Assembly: GCF_021287045.1 (NCBI RefSeq)
Contig: NZ_JAJTBG010000002.1
Location: forward strand, 1-64,000
DNA from: Oryzomicrobium sp.
GTDB lineage: Bacteria; Pseudomonadota; Gammaproteobacteria; Burkholderiales; Rhodocyclaceae
Direction of reading: 5' to 3'
Length of the DNA stretch: 64,000 nucleotides
Shown: positions 1 to 9,160 of the stretch, piece by piece
How positions within the stretch are numbered: position 1 is the first letter of the stretch
Layout of the letters: each line of letters starts with the position of its first letter
The notes under the pieces: generated by a model
Told to the model about the DNA's origin: nothing
Databases searched by the model: none
What the model saw: the letters and a program-made list of their open reading frames with translations, nothing else
Program-made: the position numbers and the translations under genes

Positions 1-1
1 G

Positions 2-67
2 CCGCGCAAGTTCTACAGCGCCGATCCCAGTTCCCCCACCGAGGGAATGATCGGCTCCCGCTCCTGA
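2..67 (+). CDS. C-terminal end of an unidentified protein (cut by window edge)
   Basis: An open frame enters from the left edge and ends at a TGA at 65-67, giving the last 21 residues, which begin PRKFYSADPS and end GMIGSRS. Codon use is GC-rich like the neighbours, and the stop lies 56 bases before the next start in the same direction, so it is probably the real end of an upstream gene. Too little is present to name a family. Confidence 0.45.
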   Translation, partial: PRKFYSADPSSPTEGMIGSRS

Positions 68-123
68 GCCCTACCGCCTTACTCCCGGCCCAGGCCCCTC
101 ACCTCATCTCCGCCCGTCCCGCC

Positions 124-1113
124 ATGCGCCTGCACCCCGTACTGCTCGCCCTGGCAGGGTTTGCCGTCCTGACCCTGTCCGCCCCGACCCGCGCCGAGGA
201 AGGCCCAACGCCCGCGACGCCCCCGTCCTCACCTGCCGCCGCCCCCGCGCCTATCGCCGAAGCGGCGCCCCAGGCCGGCCATGAAGGAAGCGGCGAGGGT
301 GGGACAAGTGAAGAACTCCCCGCCGCGGCCGCCGAACCCCACCTGAAGGTGGTGGACCCGGCCCGCCTCGGCTACGCCTTCGACCGCCCCCGGGTGCTGG
401 CCCAGCAGCGCATCTTCGGCATCGCCCGGGCCACCGCGCAACTGGCGAGCCTGTGCGAGGTGGAAGTCGAGAACGACGATGCCCGGGAAGCGGCCCGGGA
501 CGCCTACGCCGCCTGGAACGAGCGCAACGCCGCGCCGGTCCACGAAGCCGAGGCGGCCCTGGCCCGGTATTACTTCGGCCCCAACGCCCACCTGGCCAGC
601 AGCGACGACATCGCCGCCGCCCTGCGCCTGCCCGCCGCGCTCAAGCTAGACGACGCGGAACTGGGCGCGGCCTGCGCCACCCTGCCCCAGGCCCTGGAAG
701 GCCCCCGCTACGACCTGGTGGCCAACCTGGAACGGGCCCGCAACTTCACCCTGAGCGAGGCCGCCGAAACCCTGGCCGCCGTGGTGGACACCTGCCGCCC
801 CCAGCTCCCCGACACGGCCCGGGACGCCCTGGATGAACGCTACGCCCGCTGGCAGGAACGCAACGGCGAGACCGCCGACGACGCCCGTGCCGGTCTTGCC
901 GCCGCCCTGGCCGCCGAACTGGCGGACGACAAGGCCCGGGGCGGGGAGCTGGCGGACGGTGCCGAGGGCGACCCGCTGGTGCCCTGGCACAACGAAATCC
1001 GCCGCCGCGCCCGGGACTTCGCCCGCCAGCCGGCCTTCTGCGACGGCCTGGCCGACCAGGTGGACGGCCCCCGCTTCGACCTGACTCAACTGTTTGCCGA
1101 CCGGCCCCTCTGA
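124..1113 (+). CDS. Secreted protein of unknown function with internal duplication
   Basis: A 329-residue protein that I do not recognise. Residues 1-24 form a signal peptide (basic start, Leu/Ala core, cleavage near TRA-E). An Ala/Pro-rich low-complexity linker runs to about residue 70. The rest contains two copies of one unit: Cys111, WNERN at 131-135, Cys184 and EGPRYDL at 192-198 recur as Cys224, WQERN at 243-247, Cys306 and DGPRFDL at 314-320. The conserved cysteines suggest one disulfide per repeat in the periplasm. It lies 16 bases upstream of trmB and may be co-transcribed, but no functional link is evident. Confidence 0.75.
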   Translation: MRLHPVLLALAGFAVLTLSAPTRAEEGPTPATPPSSPAAAPAPIAEAAPQAGHEGSGEGGTSEELPAAAAEPHLKVVDPARLGYAFDRPRVLAQQRIFGIARATAQLASLCEVEVENDDAREAARDAYAAWNERNAAPVHEAEAALARYYFGPNAHLASSDDIAAALRLPAALKLDDAELGAACATLPQALEGPRYDLVANLERARNFTLSEAAETLAAVVDTCRPQLPDTARDALDERYARWQERNGETADDARAGLAAALAAELADDKARGGELADGAEGDPLVPWHNEIRRRARDFARQPAFCDGLADQVDGPRFDLTQLFADRPL

Positions 1114-1129
1114 TTCTTCCCGATCGCCC

Positions 1130-1879
1130 ATGACCACTGCCCACGACGACGCCCTGCCCAGCCAATCCCCGGACTCCGCCGACCGGGACGACGATTTCCC
1201 CAAACGCCGCTCGATCCGCAGCTTCGTGCTGCGCCAGGGCCGCATGTCCAAGGCCCAGGAACGCCATTACGAGCAGGACATGCCGCGCCTGGGCGTGCCC
1301 TACGCCGCTGCCCCCCTCGACCTGGCCGCCCTGTACGGCCGCCGCGCCCCGGTGGTGCTGGAAATCGGCTTCGGCATGGGCGATTCCACCGCCGCCATCG
1401 CCGCCGCCCACCCGGAAATCGACTACCTGGGGGTGGAAGTGCACCAGCCCGGCGTCGGCAGCCTGCTCAAGCACGTCGCCGACCGCCAGCTGAGTAACGT
1501 GCGCATCTGCCAGCACGACGCCGTGGAGGTGTTGCAGAACATGATTCCCGAGGGCGCCCTGGCCGGCGTTCACGTGTTCTTCCCCGACCCCTGGCACAAG
1601 AAGCGCCACCACAAGCGCCGCCTGATCCAGGGCCCGCTGGTGGCCCTGATCGCCAGCCGCCTCGCCCCCGGCGGCTACCTGCACTGCGCCACCGACTGGG
1701 AGGAATACGCCCAGCAGATGCTGGAGGTGCTGTCCGCCGAACCAACCCTGGCCAACACCGCCCCGGCCGGTGGCGACGGCTACGCCCCGCGCCCCGAGTA
1801 CCGGCCCCTGACCAAGTTCGAAAACCGGGGCCTGAGGCTCGGCCACGGGGTGTGGGACCTGGTGTTCCGCAAGGGGTGA
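1130..1879 (+). CDS. trmB: tRNA (guanine-N7-)-methyltransferase TrmB
   Basis: 249-residue cytoplasmic SAM-dependent enzyme that methylates guanine 46 in the variable loop of tRNAs. The SAM-binding motif [11 protein letters not shown] sits near residues 77-87, and the family signature [16 protein letters not shown] lies at about 145-160 with the acidic/Trp residues expected. Its C-terminal half ends with the TKFENRG segment typical of TrmB. I chose the ATG at 1130, 16 bases after the preceding stop; an in-frame TTG at 1094 would overlap the upstream gene and add no conserved sequence. A strong terminator follows. Confidence 0.95.
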   Translation: MTTAHDDALPSQSPDSADRDDDFPKRRSIRSFVLRQGRMSKAQERHYEQDMPRLGVPYAAAPLDLAALYGRRAPVVLEIGFGMGDSTAAIAAAHPEIDYLGVEVHQPGVGSLLKHVADRQLSNVRICQHDAVEVLQNMIPEGALAGVHVFFPDPWHKKRHHKRRLIQGPLVALIASRLAPGGYLHCATDWEEYAQQMLEVLSAEPTLANTAPAGGDGYAPRPEYRPLTKFENRGLRLGHGVWDLVFRKG

Positions 1880-1909
1880 ACAACAGCATCGCGCACCAGC
1901 GCTTCACCC

Positions 1910-1943
1910 AAAAAAAGACCCCGCCGCAGCGGGGTCTTTTTTT
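1910..1943. terminator. Bidirectional rho-independent terminator
   Basis: An 8-bp GC-rich stem (GACCCCGC 1917-1924 with GCGGGGTC 1929-1936) and 4-base loop, preceded by seven A and followed by seven T. It can stop transcription from trmB on the plus strand and from the lipoprotein gene on the minus strand, which end on either side of it. Confidence 0.93.
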
Positions 1944-1958
1944 GGGTCCGGAGACCGC

Positions 1959-2612
1959 TTACTGTGCCGGCTGCAACGCAGCACGCACGCTCTTGGCCAG
2001 CTCGGTCATACCCTTGCTGACGATCTCCTGCCAGGCACTCTCGGTAGCCGCCTGGCGCGAATCCTCGGCTTCCGCCGTCACCACCTTGCCACTTTGCAGG
2101 ACGGGCAGGGGCGCATCCAGCTTGACCTCGGAACGATGGCTCATGGTGATCGACCAGAAGCCCGGGGTAAACCAGGCCCAGAACTGCCGGGCATCCGCCG
2201 TGACCGGGATAGCCTGCTCGAACCCGGCGTCACCGGGCACCAGCACGCGATAGCCGGAAGCGCGGAAGCCCTCGGCCACGGCATCGCTGACAAGGTTGGC
2301 CGCCGTCTTGTTCTCGGGCAGCAGAACGTCACCCAACGCTTTGCCGTAGCCATTGCGCTTGCGGGCGATGGCCCGGGCCTTGATCTTGTCGTCCGTCGGC
2401 TCGCTCGGATCCAGGGACGGAGTGGAGGGTTCGCTCGGCGCCTTCTCGAAGACCCGGGCATCAACCACTTTTTCGATACGCACGGCCTTCCCCTGCACCG
2501 GGTTGGCGCTGGCGGCAATACTCGGATCGACCACACTGCGCGAGGTGGCGCAGCCCGTCAGAGCGACGGTGGCGATCATTGCCATGGACAACAGCAGACG
2601 AGACAGATACAC
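1959..2612 (-). CDS. Predicted lipoprotein
   Basis: 217-residue protein with a lipoprotein signal: hydrophobic N-terminus ending in the lipobox VALTGC, Cys at about residue 22, so it should be lipidated and membrane anchored. The start is taken as the GTG at 2612 because an AGGGGAAA ribosome site lies just upstream and the resulting N-terminus is a normal signal peptide; longer in-frame starts add unlike sequence. The mature part has a VVDARVFE segment, a Pro/Ser-rich stretch, and a region predicted to be an alpha/beta domain. It loosely resembles YajG-type lipoproteins, but I would not assign a function. It ends against the bidirectional terminator. Confidence 0.75.
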   Translation of the reverse strand: MYLSRLLLSMAMIATVALTGCATSRSVVDPSIAASANPVQGKAVRIEKVVDARVFEKAPSEPSTPSLDPSEPTDDKIKARAIARKRNGYGKALGDVLLPENKTAANLVSDAVAEGFRASGYRVLVPGDAGFEQAIPVTADARQFWAWFTPGFWSITMSHRSEVKLDAPLPVLQSGKVVTAEAEDSRQAATESAWQEIVSKGMTELAKSVRAALQPAQ

Positions 2613-2736
2613 AACTTTCCCCTTTTTTTGTTGATTGAATGGATAAAGCCCCACATCGGCACGGCGGCATGCCAATGCCAAAAGCATGGAACTTCGACAT
2701 CCTACCCGGTGCCACCCACCCGGGCCAGGGGATTGT

Positions 2737-4014
2737 TTAGACCAGCAGGAACGCCGCCATGGCCACCAGGGTCGGCGGCAGGGCGGCGAGGAACAGGCCC
2801 AGGGGATGGACCGCGCTTTCCGGGAAGCTGCCCTTGAGGATCGACAGGCCCGCCGGGTTGGGGGCGTTGGCGATCACCGTCAGGCCGCCGCCGCTGACCG
2901 CGCCGGCCACCACGGCATACTTGAATTCCGGCGACAGGCCGTCCACCAGGGAGGCCAGATAGGTGAGCGCGGCGTTGTCGGTGACGGCGGTGAGGGCCGT
3001 GGCGCCGAAATACACCGAGGTGGCGTCCATGCGCAGCAGCAACGGCTGCAGCCACCACTGCTGCAGGCCGCCGAGGATCACCAGGCCGGCCAGGAAGCAG
3101 GCCACCAGCAGGGCCTCCTTGAGCATCAACCGGTCCTGGTAGGCCGGATAGGCGGACACCACGCCGAAGAAGAGCAGCAGCAGGCCCAGGAACACCGGCG
3201 GATGGTGAGCGAACACCACCACCCCGGCGAGCAGCAGCAGGTGCAGCAGGATCACCGGCCAGGGTACCGCGTCGCTGCCGTCGCCGTCCGTGCCATCCTT
3301 GGCGTCCGGCGTCAGCCGGGCCAGTTCGGCGCGGAAGAGCAGGGTCAGGACCAGGGCGTTGACCGCCACCGCCAGGCCGGCGCGCAGGCCGAATTCCTTC
3401 AGCATGTAGGCCAGGTCCCAACCCCAGGCCCCGGCCACCATCAGCACCGGCGGCGCCGCGTAGGGGGTCAGGGTGCCGCCGATGGAGACGTTGACGAACA
3501 GGACGCCGACGGTGGCGTAGAGGAAGCGGGTGGAGACGCCGGGACGGAAGAAGCGGTCGCGCAGCAAAAGGGCAGCCAGAGTCATGGCCGCCGGCTCGGT
3601 GATGAGGGAACCGAGCAGGGGGATCAGGAACAGGGCGGTGAAGTATAGGGCCGCCGCCGGTGGCAGGGGCAGCAACCGGGCGAGGGCCAGGGACAGGCCC
3701 CGGGCCGCGACCAGGATGGGCCGGCTGCCGGCCACCACCATGATGGCGAAGACGAACAGGGGCTCGGTGTAGTTGCGCGAATCCAGGTAGTCGGTCATCG
3801 CCGCCGTGCCCTGGAGGGCGAACAGGGCCACGGCCAGGACCAGAGCCCACAGGCCGAAGACGATCTCCACCTCGCCGAGCAGGTGCCACAGACCGGCGTG
3901 GCGCGGGTGGCGGTGGGCGAGCTGCTCAAAGTAGCCGGTGGAAAAGGTGTGCACCAGGGCCAGGACAAACAGGGCCGTGGCGATGATCTGCAGGGTGGTG
4001 GGGGATCCGGACAT
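2737..4014 (-). CDS. Putative Na+/H+ antiporter (Na_H_antiport_2-like membrane protein)
   Basis: 425-residue inner-membrane protein with about ten to eleven hydrophobic segments. Features such as HTFSTGYFEQLAHRHP near the start, the GSLITEPAAMTLAALLLRDRFF segment, the NVSIGGTLTPYAAPPVLMV segment, and AVVAGAVSGGGLTVIANAPNPAG near the end are characteristic of the putative Na+/H+ antiporter family (formerly DUF1504), related to the NhaD/ArsB ion-transporter fold. The start at 4014 (ATG) has a GGAG about nine bases upstream; an in-frame TTG at 4056 is less likely. Substrate is inferred from family naming, not demonstrated. Confidence 0.75.
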   Translation of the reverse strand: MSGSPTTLQIIATALFVLALVHTFSTGYFEQLAHRHPRHAGLWHLLGEVEIVFGLWALVLAVALFALQGTAAMTDYLDSRNYTEPLFVFAIMVVAGSRPILVAARGLSLALARLLPLPPAAALYFTALFLIPLLGSLITEPAAMTLAALLLRDRFFRPGVSTRFLYATVGVLFVNVSIGGTLTPYAAPPVLMVAGAWGWDLAYMLKEFGLRAGLAVAVNALVLTLLFRAELARLTPDAKDGTDGDGSDAVPWPVILLHLLLLAGVVVFAHHPPVFLGLLLLFFGVVSAYPAYQDRLMLKEALLVACFLAGLVILGGLQQWWLQPLLLRMDATSVYFGATALTAVTDNAALTYLASLVDGLSPEFKYAVVAGAVSGGGLTVIANAPNPAGLSILKGSFPESAVHPLGLFLAALPPTLVAMAAFLLV

Positions 4015-4129
4015 GGAGGCTCCAGCAACGGCTACCGCGTAAGGAATAGCTTGCAACTATGCCCCCATTCCCGCTGCCCCGCTGTAACGGGCTGTGGCCG
4101 GGGCCAAGGCCGCTCCGGCCCCGTTGCGC

Positions 4130-5374
4130 TTACCCCTCGGCCTGGCGGCGGCGCAGCAGTTCGGCCAGGGGCCCGGGCAAGGCCGCCAGCAGCCGGCCGC
4201 GCCAGGCATCCTGGTGGCGCTGCCAGACCAGGCCCAGGGCGATGATGCCCAGGCCGAGCAGGGTCAGGGCGAAGGGGAAGAGCAGGCTGTCGCGGAATAC
4301 CCGGTGGGCCAGGTAGCCCAGGTAGAAAGCCAGGCCCAGGCCGCCGAACACCGCGTAGGCGCGGCGCACCAGCACCGTGCCTACGGCAATCAGACCCAGG
4401 TTGATCAGGGCGTAGGCGAAGCGCCCCCACTCGCTGCCGCTATCCAGGCTGGACAGACCGCCCCAGAAGGCCAGCAGCCCGGCCAGGTGCAGCCAGAAGG
4501 CGAAGTCCTCGCCGGGCCGGGCGAAGCGGCTGCGCAGATCCACCCACAAGGCCAGGCCCAGGGTGAGCAGGCCGAAAACCAGCGAGAACTGCTCGCGGAA
4601 GCGCCAGCCGTCGGTCCAGCCGAGGCCGTCCAGCTCCGGGCTGGCGAGCAGCAGGGCGGCCAGGTCCATGCTCATGTACCAGAGGGTCACCGCCACCGGC
4701 ATCACCATGAAGGGCAGGCGCAGCCGTTGCAGCAGGCCGGCGCCGACGGCCAGGGTGACCACCTCCAGGGTCAGCCATACCGGGTCGATGCGCGAGTGGT
4801 ACTGGGAATAGTCGTGGCCGAGGAAATCGACGCCCAGGGCGAGCAGCAGTCCGTAGGCGGCCAGGGGCACCAGCACCACCACCAGGGTGGCCAGGATGCC
4901 CGCCGGCACGCGCAGCCCCCGGCCGAGGAAGTGGGTCGCCACCTTGTAGGCGGCCCCGGCGTAGAGGGCCGCGATCAGGGCCATGCCCGCCCCGCCCAGC
5001 TGGGCGAAGCCGACGGTGAGGAACAGGCTGGCGGCGCCGATGGCGAGCATGCCCCCCAGGTAGTAGAGGATGTGGGCGGCCTTGAAGCGCGCGCCGCCGG
5101 ACTCCCCCAGCACCGGCGCGGCGGCGCCGGCCGGCTGCCGCAACCGTGCGGCGAGGAATTCGGCCAGGGGCGCCGCCTGCTGGCGGGCGAGCAGCCCGGC
5201 GGCGACGGCCTCGTCGAGCAGGGGGGCGATGTCGGTGGTGCAACCTAGCGCACTGCCAGCCCCATTTCCCCCTCCATTCCCCGCCGTACCGCCCACCGGA
5301 GGATTAGCGGACTGGCCGGCGACAGCGGATGCGGGATGATGCGTGAACTCTGGGGAGGAATCGGGGAAGGTCAT
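4130..5374 (-). CDS. DUF2157 family integral membrane protein
   Basis: 414-residue protein. Residues 1-50 are a Gly/Ser/Pro-rich low-complexity segment. A soluble N-terminal helix region (LLDEAVAAGLLARQQAAPLAEFL) is followed by KAAHILYYLGGMLAIGAASLFL, the hallmark start of the DUF2157 membrane domain, and then by about ten hydrophobic helices. The family is found widely in bacteria and has no established function. The ATG at 5374 was chosen because the open frame upstream of it reads as unrelated Arg/Pro-rich sequence. It lies 92 bases downstream of hemW, in the same direction, and may be a distal member of that transcription unit. Confidence 0.75.
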   Translation of the reverse strand: MTFPDSSPEFTHHPASAVAGQSANPPVGGTAGNGGGNGAGSALGCTTDIAPLLDEAVAAGLLARQQAAPLAEFLAARLRQPAGAAAPVLGESGGARFKAAHILYYLGGMLAIGAASLFLTVGFAQLGGAGMALIAALYAGAAYKVATHFLGRGLRVPAGILATLVVVLVPLAAYGLLLALGVDFLGHDYSQYHSRIDPVWLTLEVVTLAVGAGLLQRLRLPFMVMPVAVTLWYMSMDLAALLLASPELDGLGWTDGWRFREQFSLVFGLLTLGLALWVDLRSRFARPGEDFAFWLHLAGLLAFWGGLSSLDSGSEWGRFAYALINLGLIAVGTVLVRRAYAVFGGLGLAFYLGYLAHRVFRDSLLFPFALTLLGLGIIALGLVWQRHQDAWRGRLLAALPGPLAELLRRRQAEG

Positions 5375-5466
5375 GGCCCGGGCTCGATGCTTTTGGAATG
5401 CCCGCACCCTACCACCCGCCGCCGGGAGCGTCACCCCGCCCGTGGCGCCGGCCCGTCGCCCTGGGG

Positions 5467-6735
5467 CTAGGGCAGAAAGCGTTGCAGCAGGGTGTTGAGG
5501 AAGCGCCGGCCCCGGGGGGTCGGGGCGATCCATTCCAGTTGGCCCTCGCCGGCCGGGCGGAAATCGCGTACCAGCAGGCCGTCGGCCTGGGCCGCCTCCA
5601 GCTGCCGGGCGATGGTCAGCAGGGGCAGGCCGGTGCGTTCCTGGAACAGGCGGGCATCGAAGCCGTCGTTGAGGCGCAGGGCGTTCATCAGGAACTCGAA
5701 GGGCAGCTCTTCCGCCACCACCCACTCGTCGCTCTGCACCGCCTCGCCGAGCGGCGCCTTGGCCAGGTAATCCCGAGGGCTCTTCCAGCGCATCTGGCGG
5801 CGGATGCCCTCGTGGCTGGAGAGCTTGCCGTGGGCGCCGGCGCCGATACCCAGGTAGTCGCCGAAGGTCCAGTAGTTGAGGTTGTGCTGGCAGCGGTAGC
5901 CGGCTTTGGCGAAGGCCGAAGTCTCGTAATGCTCATAGCCGGCGGCGGCCAGGCGTGCCTCCACGGCCTCCTGCATGTCGGCGGCCACCTCGTCGTCGGG
6001 CAGGTCCGGCGGCGGGGTATGGCCGAAGGCGGTGTTCGGCTCCAGGGTCAGGTGGTAGGCCGACAGGTGGGGCGGGGCGAAGGACAGGGCCGTGTCCAGG
6101 TCGGTCCGGGCCTCGTCCAGGGTTTGACCGGGCAGGCCGTACATCAGGTCCAGGTTGAAGCGTTCGAAGTGGCGGGCGGCCAGCTCGATGGCGGCCCGGG
6201 CCTCGTGATCGTCGTGGATGCGCCCCAACGCCTTGAGGTGGCGCGGGTTGAAGCTCTGGATGCCCAGGGACAGTCGCGTCACCCCGGCGGCGGCGAAGGC
6301 GGCGAACTTGCCGGCCTCGGCGGTGCCCGGATTGGCCTCCAGGGTGATCTCGGCCCCCGGAGTCAGGGGCAGTCGCGCCCGCACCGCGCCGAGCAGCCGC
6401 TCCAGGGCGGCGCCGGAAAGCAGGCTGGGGGTTCCGCCGCCGATGAAGATGGTGCCCACCGGCCGCCCCCACACCAGGGGCAAAGCTGATTCCAGGTCGG
6501 CGATCAGGGCATCGACGTAGGCGTCCTCGGGAATCTCGCCGACGCCGCCCCGGGGCTCGTGGGAGTTGAAGTCGCAGTAGGGACACTTGCGCACGCACCA
6601 GGGCACGTGGATGTACAGCGACAGGGGCGGCGGGGCGACCAGGCCGGAGGCAGCGGGGCCGGACGCGGAAGTGGCACCTCCCCGGGAAGCCGCGCCATTG
6701 CTGGCGCTCAGGGGAATGACCTTGGGAAGCGGCAT
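5467..6735 (-). CDS. hemW: Radical SAM haem chaperone HemW (HemN-like)
   Basis: 422-residue cytoplasmic radical SAM protein. Cys47, Cys51 and Cys54 in PWCVRKCPYC form the CxxxCxxC 4Fe-4S site; IFIGGGTPSLL and EANPGT follow as expected for the HemN/HemW group, and a HemN C-terminal domain ends at LLQRF. HemW proteins bind haem and deliver it to respiratory proteins; they lack the extra N-terminal residues of true coproporphyrinogen dehydrogenase HemN. Placement directly after rdgB is the usual proteobacterial context for hemW. The first 35 residues are a low-complexity extension, so a later start is possible. Confidence 0.9.
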   Translation of the reverse strand: MPLPKVIPLSASNGAASRGGATSASGPAASGLVAPPPLSLYIHVPWCVRKCPYCDFNSHEPRGGVGEIPEDAYVDALIADLESALPLVWGRPVGTIFIGGGTPSLLSGAALERLLGAVRARLPLTPGAEITLEANPGTAEAGKFAAFAAAGVTRLSLGIQSFNPRHLKALGRIHDDHEARAAIELAARHFERFNLDLMYGLPGQTLDEARTDLDTALSFAPPHLSAYHLTLEPNTAFGHTPPPDLPDDEVAADMQEAVEARLAAAGYEHYETSAFAKAGYRCQHNLNYWTFGDYLGIGAGAHGKLSSHEGIRRQMRWKSPRDYLAKAPLGEAVQSDEWVVAEELPFEFLMNALRLNDGFDARLFQERTGLPLLTIARQLEAAQADGLLVRDFRPAGEGQLEWIAPTPRGRRFLNTLLQRFLP

Positions 6736-6819
6736 GACTACTCGATCTACAGAGGGGCTGCCTGGAGAGTGCCTATTGGCGCGGCTCTCCGAGGCATGGC
6801 CCGGTGTTGCATTGCGGAC

Positions 6820-7422
6820 TTACAGCGGATGGCGCTTCAGCTTGTCCAGCAGCAGCGCCATGGCCTGGCCCCGGTGGGACAGGCGGTTCTTGGTCGCGGC
6901 GTCCAGTTCCGCGACGCTCTGGCCCAGTTCGGGGATGAAGAAGTAGGGATCGTAGCCGAAGCCTTCTTCGCCCCGGGGGGCGTCGAGCAGTTCGCCGTGC
7001 CACTCGCCCTCGGCGATGATCGGCTGGGGGTCGGCGGCGTGGCGCACCAGCACCAGCACGCTGACGTAGTGGCCGCGCCGGTCGGCCTGGCCTTGCAGAT
7101 CGGCGAGCAGCTGGGCGTTGTTGCGCGCATCCGACTTCTCGCCGCCGGCGCGCAGCTGGGCGTAGCGGGCCGACTGGACGCCGGGGGCGCCGCCCAGGGC
7201 GGCGACACACAAGCCGGAATCGTCGGCGATGGCCGGCAGGCCGGTCAGCCGGGCGGCGTGGCGGGCCTTGGCCAGGGCGTTCTCGACGAAGGTGTCGAAG
7301 GGCTCCTCGGCCTCGGGCACTCCCAGGGCGCCTTGGGGCACCAGTTCGATGCCCAGGGGCGTCAGCAGGGCCGACATTTCCTTCATCTTCTTGGCGTTGT
7401 TGGAGGCGAGCACCAGGCGCAT
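6820..7422 (-). CDS. rdgB: XTP/dITP pyrophosphatase RdgB (HAM1 family)
   Basis: 200-residue cytoplasmic house-cleaning enzyme that hydrolyses non-canonical purine triphosphates (dITP, XTP) to monophosphates. The N-terminus MRLVLASNNAKKMKEM carries the SxNxxK signature; ENALAKARHAARLTGLPAIADDSGLCVAALGGAPGVQSARYA includes the catalytic DDSG, and GYDPYFFIPE and LSHRGQA complete the family pattern. It starts ten bases after rph, and the pair rph-rdgB is conserved across proteobacteria. Confidence 0.96.
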   Translation of the reverse strand: MRLVLASNNAKKMKEMSALLTPLGIELVPQGALGVPEAEEPFDTFVENALAKARHAARLTGLPAIADDSGLCVAALGGAPGVQSARYAQLRAGGEKSDARNNAQLLADLQGQADRRGHYVSVLVLVRHAADPQPIIAEGEWHGELLDAPRGEEGFGYDPYFFIPELGQSVAELDAATKNRLSHRGQAMALLLDKLKRHPL

Positions 7423-7432
7423 GGCGGTCCCC

Positions 7433-8164
7433 TTACTTGTCCGCGCCGGCGGCGGCGATGGCTTCCTGCTGCACCGCCACCAGGGTGGCGATGCCGGCCT
7501 CGGCCAGGTCGAGCAGGGTGGTCATCTGGGCCCGGGTGAAGGGCTTGCCCTCGGCGGTGCCCTGGACTTCGACCAAGCCCTTGCCGCCGGTCATGATCAC
7601 GTTCATGTCGGTGTCGCAGGCCGAATCTTCCGGGTAGTCCAGATCAAGCACCGGCGCGCCGCCGACGATGCCCACGGACACGGCGGCGACGTGGTCCTTG
7701 ACCGGGTTGGCGGCGATCTTGCCGGCCTGCTTCAATTTCTCGCAGGCTTCCCAGAGGGCCACCCAGGCACCGGTGATGGCGGCGCAGCGGGTGCCGCCGT
7801 CGGCTTGCAGCACGTCGCAGTCCAGGGTGATCTGGCGCTCGCCCAGGGCGGCCAGGTCGGTGACGGCGCGCAGGGAGCGGCCGATCAGGCGCTGGATTTC
7901 CTGGGTGCGGCCGGTCTGCTTGCCCTTGGCCGCTTCCCGGGCGGTGCGGGTGTGGGTGGAGCGGGGCAGCATGCCGTATTCGGCGGTGACCCAGCCCTGG
8001 CCCTTGCCGCGCAGGAAGGGCGGCACGTTCTCTTCGACGCTGGCGGTGCACAGCACCCGGGTGTCGCCCATCTCGATCAGCACCGAGCCTTCGGCGTGGC
8101 GGGTGAAGGCGCGGGTGAGGCGCACGGGGCGGAGCTGGTCGGGCTGGCGCTGGCTGGGACGCAT
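7433..8164 (-). CDS. rph: Ribonuclease PH
   Basis: 243-residue phosphorolytic 3'-5' exoribonuclease that trims tRNA 3' ends. Family motifs are intact: [48 protein letters not shown], the [12 protein letters not shown] phosphate-binding region and [19 protein letters not shown]. Length matches the usual 235-245 residues. It lies between the PP2C gene and rdgB on the same strand, 69 bases downstream of the phosphatase. Confidence 0.97.
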   Translation of the reverse strand: MRPSQRQPDQLRPVRLTRAFTRHAEGSVLIEMGDTRVLCTASVEENVPPFLRGKGQGWVTAEYGMLPRSTHTRTAREAAKGKQTGRTQEIQRLIGRSLRAVTDLAALGERQITLDCDVLQADGGTRCAAITGAWVALWEACEKLKQAGKIAANPVKDHVAAVSVGIVGGAPVLDLDYPEDSACDTDMNVIMTGGKGLVEVQGTAEGKPFTRAQMTTLLDLAEAGIATLVAVQQEAIAAAGADK

Positions 8165-8233
8165 GGGATTCCTTTCGCGAAACGGAGCAGGCGCGCCGGG
8201 CCGGATGCCGGGCGCGCCGCAAATGGGGTGATT

Positions 8234-9160
8234 CTACGGCTTGGCGTACTTGTCGATGGCGGAGCGGATTTCGGCGATGGCGCGCTCGATCTCGTCGTCG
8301 GACAGGTCGGGCCGGCCATCGTCCTGGCGCCGCCCCAGGGGGCCGAGCTGGCCCATCTGGGTGTGCACCTCGCCCTGGGCCATGGCCTGGGTCTGGATGG
8401 AGCTGGACGGATCGTCGGAGTAGCTGTCCTCCCAGCGCACGGCGATCATCGACAGGTTGTCGCCGTGGGGGCCGCCACGCTGCTCGGCCATGTTCATCAG
8501 CACCGGTACGGCCTGCATCAGGTTGGCGTCGCCGAGCACGGCGTTCATGGTGTCGCCGGAAACGCTGCTCCACAGGCCGTCGGTGCACAGCACCAGCAGG
8601 TCGCCTGCCTCCATGGGGGTCTTGCGCGAGAAGGTGATTTCCGGGGCCTCGAAGCCCCCCAGGCAGGTGTAGATCTTGTTGCGGTCCGGGTGGATGGCGG
8701 CCTGGGCCTCGTTGATCAGGCCGTCGTCGAGCATCAGCTGGACCCGGGAATGGTCCTTGGTCACCGACGCCACCCGGCCCCGGCGCAGGTGGTAGAGGCG
8801 CGAGTCGCCGGCGTGGGCCCAGTAGGCCACGTTGTCCTGGACGATGCAGGCGACGCAGGTGGTGCGCGGCGAATCCGACAGGCCGTGGGCCACCGAGTAG
8901 TCGATGATCGCCTCGTGGGCGTTGTTGAAGCCGCGTTGCAGGAACAGGAAGGGATCGTCGATGGAGGGCTTGGCCTCGCGCTGGAACACGTCCATCAGGT
9001 ACTGGACGGCCAGCTGGGCGGCGACCTCGCCGTGGTGGTGGCCGCCCATGCCGTCGGCCACCACCGTCAGCAGGGCGTCCCGGGAATAGCTGTAGGCGAT
9101 CCGGTCTTCGTTGTTGCGCCGCTGTCCGACGCGGCTTTCCTGGTAGATGGTGAATTTCAT
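8234..9160 (-). CDS. PP2C-family Ser/Thr protein phosphatase
   Basis: 308-residue metal-dependent phosphatase. The motifs VGQRRNNEDRIAYS and VVADGMGGHHHGEVAA contain the acidic metal-binding residues, and HAGDSRLYHLRRG, LVLCTDGLW and GDNLSMIAVRW complete the fold. It starts with an ATG that overlaps the stop of the upstream kinase gene by four bases, so kinase and phosphatase are translationally coupled and probably act on the same substrates. The roughly 60-residue C-terminal tail after the catalytic domain is low complexity. The start MKFTIYQ was preferred over an upstream frame lying inside the kinase gene. Confidence 0.92.
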   Translation of the reverse strand: MKFTIYQESRVGQRRNNEDRIAYSYSRDALLTVVADGMGGHHHGEVAAQLAVQYLMDVFQREAKPSIDDPFLFLQRGFNNAHEAIIDYSVAHGLSDSPRTTCVACIVQDNVAYWAHAGDSRLYHLRRGRVASVTKDHSRVQLMLDDGLINEAQAAIHPDRNKIYTCLGGFEAPEITFSRKTPMEAGDLLVLCTDGLWSSVSGDTMNAVLGDANLMQAVPVLMNMAEQRGGPHGDNLSMIAVRWEDSYSDDPSSSIQTQAMAQGEVHTQMGQLGPLGRRQDDGRPDLSDDEIERAIAEIRSAIDKYAKP

